10,000 nt of DNA from Kiritimatiellota bacterium. GTDB lineage: Bacteria; Verrucomicrobiota; Kiritimatiellia; JAAZAB01. The stretch lies in NCBI GenBank assembly GCA_008636095.1, contig VSJD01000231.1:1-10000 (forward strand). The letters run 5' to 3'. Below, piece by piece: positions 6,797 to 10,000 of this stretch. The notes under the pieces are model-generated. The model had not been told where the DNA came from and did not search any database. It was given only the letters and a program-made list of their open reading frames with translations. Numbering within the stretch: position 1 is the stretch's first letter; every line of letters starts with the position of its first letter. The translations under genes and the position numbers were made by a program.

Positions 6797-7972
6797 ATGG
6801 CAATTAATAAACCATTTTCGCTTCTAATCAAGCCGGCGGGACCAGACTGTAATCTACAGTGCCGCTATTGTTTTTACCGAAGCCGCCTGGCGTTATTCCC
6901 CGAAACGCCGGTTCACCGCATGGCAACTCCCGTTCTGGAGAAGCTGGTCTGCGGCTATATGGCGACCAGCCAGCCCGTTTATGCCTTTGCCTGGCAGGGC
7001 GGTGAACCTTTATTGATGGGGCTGGAATTTTTCCAGTCGGCCACCCGCCTGCAGCGCCGATACGGCCGGCCCGGCGCGGTGGTGCAAAACAGCTTGCAGA
7101 CCAACGGCATGCTGATCACGGATGAATTGGCGGAACATTTTGCCCGGTATCGCTTCCTGCTGGGCGTCAGTCTGGATGGTCCGCCGTCCGTCCATGACCT
7201 GTATCGCGTCAACTCGGCCGGTGACGGATCGTTTTCCGCAGTATGGCGCGGGATCGAGCGTCTTCGGCGGCATAACGTGGATTTCAATATTCTGACATTG
7301 GTGACTCAGGCTAATGTCCGACGGGGTCCGGAGGTATATCGCTATCTGGGCGACCAGGGCTTTCTGTTCCAACAGTATATTCCCTGCCTGGAAACGGATG
7401 CGTACGGCAAGGTATTGCCTTTCAGTATTGACGGGGAAGCCTGGGGCGAGTTCCTATGCCAGGTGTATGACCTGTGGGTCAGGCATGATACACGGCACGT
7501 ATCTGTGCGGCTGTTTGATTCCATCCTTAATCTCATGGTGGATCAGCGTTATCCGGATTGCCAGATGCGGCCGGCATGCGACACATATTTTGTAGTGGAA
7601 CATAACGGGGATGTCTATCCGTGCGATTTTTTTGTTGAATCCCAATGGCGTTTGGGTAATATTGCCGACCTATCGTGGCGTGGTCTGCGGGCATTGCCGC
7701 TTTATCGCCAGTTCAGCCGGCTAAAAAGCAATCGAAATGAAGCTTGCGCCGCCTGTAAATGGCGCCGGTTTTGCCTCGGGGATTGTCCCAAACACCGTGT
7801 GAGCCCGGGGCGTGATTCCCGGCAAATCAGCCAGCTCTGCCAGGGATGGCAGATGTTTTATGCGCATGCCTATTCGGGGTTTCAGCAACTGGCCGATCAA
7901 ATCCGCCGGGAACGGTTGCCCCTGGCCAGCGATCAGGCAGGCCGTGATATCCGCGCAAAAACATCAGCCTGA
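6797..7972 (+). CDS. Anaerobic sulfatase-maturating enzyme (radical SAM, SPASM domain)
   Basis: This 391-residue enzyme oxidises the active-site Cys or Ser of sulfatases to C-alpha-formylglycine, without oxygen, in the cytosol. The SAM cluster motif CNLQCRYC gives C18, C22 and C25 after the family start KPFSLLIKPAGPDC. WQGGEPLLMG (67-76), QTNGMLI (101-107) and GVSLDGP (123-129) are the expected anSME blocks. The SPASM region carries C255, C261, C276, C317, C320, C326, C330 and C348, the full set of eight ligands for two auxiliary 4Fe-4S clusters. D277, directly after C276, is the residue described as the catalytic base in the Clostridium perfringens enzyme. The length is typical (370-400). 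The ATG at 6797 fits family N-termini but has no visible Shine-Dalgarno. The sulfatase follows after 44 bp, its probable substrate and operon partner. C-terminal residues after about 370 are divergent. Confidence 0.95.
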   Translation: MAINKPFSLLIKPAGPDCNLQCRYCFYRSRLALFPETPVHRMATPVLEKLVCGYMATSQPVYAFAWQGGEPLLMGLEFFQSATRLQRRYGRPGAVVQNSLQTNGMLITDELAEHFARYRFLLGVSLDGPPSVHDLYRVNSAGDGSFSAVWRGIERLRRHNVDFNILTLVTQANVRRGPEVYRYLGDQGFLFQQYIPCLETDAYGKVLPFSIDGEAWGEFLCQVYDLWVRHDTRHVSVRLFDSILNLMVDQRYPDCQMRPACDTYFVVEHNGDVYPCDFFVESQWRLGNIADLSWRGLRALPLYRQFSRLKSNRNEACAACKWRRFCLGDCPKHRVSPGRDSRQISQLCQGWQMFYAHAYSGFQQLADQIRRERLPLASDQAGRDIRAKTSA

Positions 7973-8016
7973 TATGAGCAAGCCGCTACCACCTAAGCAG
8001 TTACCTTGGAGAACTA

Positions 8017-9399
8017 ATGGTTAACCAACTGTTGGAAGACAAGGAGCACATGCACAAACGTCCGAACATCGTCCTGATGGTTTCTGACGACCATGGCAGA
8101 GAAGCATTGGGGTGCTACGGCAACCCTGTCGTCAAGACGCCCCACCTTGACTCACTTGCACATGATGGCGTGCGATTCGTCAACAGTTTCTGCACAACCG
8201 CGTCCTGCGCGGCAAGCCGCGCGACCATCCTTACGGGCTTCCACAATCATGCAACGGGGACCTACGGCCACACTCATGGTCGCCACCATTTCTCCTGTTT
8301 CGACGACATCAGGACCCTTCCGGCCATGTTGGTCGAAGGTGGCTACCGCACCGGTCGCGTGGGAAAGAAACACTATGCGCCTGATCACCTGTTTCCCTTC
8401 GACTGGGGACATGCCGACGGAGCTTTCGGTCGCGACGATGCCCGGATGTCCGAGGCCTGTCGAGATTTCATCCGCGGGCCGGAACCGTTTTTTCTATACT
8501 GGTGCTCCCATAATCCGCATCGCAACGGCACGCTTGACAGCCACCCTCTGCAGCCCAATAGCTTTGGGAATCCGTTGGAGGCATTCCCCAAGGACGAAGA
8601 ACAACCGTACTCCGAGAGCGATGTTATTGTCCCTCCTTTCCTCAGCGACACCCCGGAAGTCCGGGCCGAACTTGCCCAGTACTATCAGTCGATCTCTCGC
8701 TTGGATCGTGGAGTGGGGCGCTTGATCGCTGTGCTCAAAGAAGAAGGAAAACTCGCGAACACAGTAATCATCTACATTTCGGACAACGGGGCGGCTTTCC
8801 CGCAGGCCAAGACAACACTGTATGAGCCTGGCATGTGTCTCCCTTGCATCGTTCGAAGTCCCCTGCACCGGAACCGCGGAAGAACCTGCGATGGGTTGAT
8901 CACATGGGCTGACATCACTCCGACCATCCTGGATTTCGCCGGTCTATACCATCGACCGGAGGAATACCACGGGCATTCATTTATGCAAATCATTGATCAG
9001 GAAACCCCCGAACACTGGCGTGAGGAGATCTATGCCGCGCATACTTTCCACGAGATCACCAATTATTACCCAATGCGGGTGGTTCGTACGAAAAAACACA
9101 AGTTTATCTGGAACGTCGCCTGGAAATTGGATTACTCGTTCGCAAGCGACCTGTGGTCGTCGGCTTCCTGGCAAGCAGCACTGCGGGAGAAACCGAACAA
9201 CTTTGGGGTAAGAGCGGTGGTTGCGTATATCCACCGCCCGCGATTTGAATTGTATGACTTGGAGGCGGATCCCAACGAAGTCGCAAACCTGGCCGAGAAA
9301 TCACCGTACGCTGGGATGGTGAAGGCATTTGTGGAGAAGCTGAAAGAGTTTCAGAGAAAGACGAATGACCCCTGGCTCCACAAGTGGACCTATGAGTAG
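8017..9399 (+). CDS. S1-family sulfatase with CxAxR motif (heparan N-sulfatase/SGSH-like)
   Basis: This type I sulfatase has 460 residues from this start. The N-terminal metal ligands are in VSDDHG (D24, D25). The modification site is SCAASRATILTG with C64 and R68, so it is a C-x-A-S-R form rather than the common C-x-P-S-R. The next blocks are GRVGKKHY (114-121), H165 in CSHNPHRNG, ISDNGAA with D256 and N257, K265, and the late motif RFELYDLEADPNEVANLA. FCTTASCAASR followed by FHNHATGTYGH recalls bacterial N-sulfoglucosamine sulfohydrolase-like proteins, but the substrate is an inference. There is no signal peptide, which is unusual for a sulfatase and suggests cytosolic action on imported sugars. 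Two in-frame starts both have ribosome sites: ATG 8017 with GGAG 5 nt away, and ATG 8050 with AAGGAG only 3 nt away. The latter gives 449 residues and better matches family N-termini. It lies 44 bp after the anSME gene. Confidence 0.93.
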   Translation: MVNQLLEDKEHMHKRPNIVLMVSDDHGREALGCYGNPVVKTPHLDSLAHDGVRFVNSFCTTASCAASRATILTGFHNHATGTYGHTHGRHHFSCFDDIRTLPAMLVEGGYRTGRVGKKHYAPDHLFPFDWGHADGAFGRDDARMSEACRDFIRGPEPFFLYWCSHNPHRNGTLDSHPLQPNSFGNPLEAFPKDEEQPYSESDVIVPPFLSDTPEVRAELAQYYQSISRLDRGVGRLIAVLKEEGKLANTVIIYISDNGAAFPQAKTTLYEPGMCLPCIVRSPLHRNRGRTCDGLITWADITPTILDFAGLYHRPEEYHGHSFMQIIDQETPEHWREEIYAAHTFHEITNYYPMRVVRTKKHKFIWNVAWKLDYSFASDLWSSASWQAALREKPNNFGVRAVVAYIHRPRFELYDLEADPNEVANLAEKSPYAGMVKAFVEKLKEFQRKTNDPWLHKWTYE

Positions 9400-9447
9400 C
9401 CGAGCGATATCTTCCCATAAGCCACAGGCAAGCGAAGGCTTACAACC

Positions 9448-9570
9448 GTGTCTGATCCGCGATCATTGGTTTTACATGGCCAGCACCCGGCGCAGTGGGC
9501 AAATCCGTATTATTTTGATGTCAAAAAAGCATTGACGACCCTGCCCGAAAACGTCATCATCAGTTATTAA
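9448..9570 (+). other. Possible small ORF or gene remnant between sulfatase and lipoprotein
   Basis: A GTG-started frame of 40 codons ends at TAA 9568-9570. It has AAGG 9 nt upstream and the in-frame stop before it is TAA 9418-9420. The encoded peptide includes HPAQWANPYYFDVKKAL and ends ENVIISY, which reads like ordinary protein rather than a repeat or low-complexity shadow. I do not recognise a family. It could be a small protein, the tail of a decayed gene, or chance. The rest of 9400-9617 shows a weak TAAGCC/GGCTTA inverted repeat (9418-9423, 9437-9442) without a T-tract, and nothing else. Confidence 0.25.
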
Positions 9571-9591
9571 AGCCGTTTTTACGTTTAATCC

Positions 9592-9603
9592 TGGCCATGG
9601 CCA
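9592..9603. promoter_or_regulatory. 12-bp perfect palindrome just before the lipoprotein ribosome site
   Basis: TGGCCATGGCCA is a perfect palindrome ending at the AAAAGGAG ribosome site. It could be an operator or an mRNA hairpin affecting translation, or chance. It contains an ATG (9597-9599) in frame with the lipoprotein gene, but no ribosome site precedes that codon. Confidence 0.3.
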
Positions 9604-9617
9604 AAAGGAGAAAAGCA

Positions 9618-10000
9618 ATGAAAGTCATTTCGCACGCGATAGTGTCCGGGGTAATGATCGGCGGTTTATTGATACTGACCGGGTGCGCAATGTTCCGGCA
9701 AAAAGTGGAGGACAAGGATGTCTCCAACCTACCGGCCTATGACGCCACCTACGGGGCCCAGGATCTGCGCAACCTGAGCGACAAGGTGGCCACGAGCATC
9801 GCCACGAGTGATTTCATCAAGAACCAGCCCGGCAATCTGATCATGATCATCTACGGCGTCCAGCCCCGCACAACCACCTTTGTGGATACCCAGGCCATGA
9901 CCGATCGCCTGCGGAATATCCTGATGCAGAAGAGCAACAACAAGATTCAGTTTGTCAATGAAAGCCGCCGCCAGGAGTTAATGAAAGAACAGGGCTTCCA
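9618..10000 (+). CDS. LpoB-like outer-membrane lipoprotein (penicillin-binding protein activator family), 3'-truncated
   Basis: The first 127 codons of this gene are present and it runs off the window. The N-terminus is a lipoprotein signal peptide: a short charged start (MKVISH), a hydrophobic core, then the lipobox LILTGC with the lipidated cysteine at residue 23. The mature part has YGAQDLRNLSDKVATSIATSDF, then LIMIIYGVQPRTTTFVDTQAMTDRLRNILMQ and KIQFVNESRRQELMKEQGF. This order (a helix with a conserved D-L...L..K pattern, a beta strand, an NRT-like segment, the TD.LR..L helix, then F.FV) fits the LpoB/YcfM family. In E. coli, LpoB stimulates PBP1b from the outer membrane. The ATG at 9618 has AAGGAG 7 nt upstream. 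It is 218 bp from the sulfatase, so probably a separate unit. Activator function in this lineage is inferred, because LpoB-like proteins outside enterobacteria are poorly characterised. Confidence 0.75.
   Translation, partial: MKVISHAIVSGVMIGGLLILTGCAMFRQKVEDKDVSNLPAYDATYGAQDLRNLSDKVATSIATSDFIKNQPGNLIMIIYGVQPRTTTFVDTQAMTDRLRNILMQKSNNKIQFVNESRRQELMKEQGF

Overview
The window carries seven protein-coding genes, two cut by the window edges, on GC-rich DNA. The gene content fits a Gram-negative, anaerobic or facultative bacterium. It has lipid A aminoarabinose genes and an LpoB-like outer-membrane lipoprotein, which imply an outer membrane. It also has an oxygen-sensitive radical SAM sulfatase-maturating enzyme beside a sulfatase. 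Sulfatase/anSME pairs, AmmeMemoRadiSam enzymes and intergenic repeats of the kinds seen here are common in environmental members of the PVC superphylum (Kiritimatiellota, Lentisphaerota, Verrucomicrobiota). That placement is an inference, because no rRNA or phylogenetic marker is present.

Layout. Positions 1-1365 (+): the C-terminal part of an M48 zinc metallopeptidase with a TerB-like tail. Positions 1402-2211 (+): an inositol-monophosphatase family enzyme, probably in the same transcription unit. These genes converge with a minus-strand series reading right to left: amrS (6584-5592), the bifunctional arnA (5293-3266) and arnD (3122-2235). A roughly 210-bp divergent intergenic region (6585-6796) separates amrS from a plus-strand pair, the anaerobic sulfatase-maturating enzyme (6797-7972) and an S1-type sulfatase (8017-9399). 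An LpoB-like lipoprotein begins at 9618 and runs off the right edge.

How the genes work together. ArnA and ArnD act in the UDP-glucuronate to L-Ara4N route that decorates lipid A and gives resistance to cationic peptides. ArnA does oxidative decarboxylation and N-formylation, and ArnD deformylates the undecaprenyl-linked sugar. Both keep their catalytic residues, but ArnB, ArnC, ArnT and Ugd are not in the window. The anSME would convert the active-site cysteine of the adjacent sulfatase (CAASR motif) to formylglycine, so these two form a self-contained desulfation module.

Between genes there are repeat elements rather than extra genes: a 35-bp heptamer tandem repeat between arnA and arnD, and a REP-like palindromic block plus a perfect hairpin between amrS and arnA. 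No tRNA, rRNA, CRISPR array, transposase or phage gene is visible. Most of the window is recognisable metabolism. I see no convincing undescribed system; the oddities worth checking are listed as findings.
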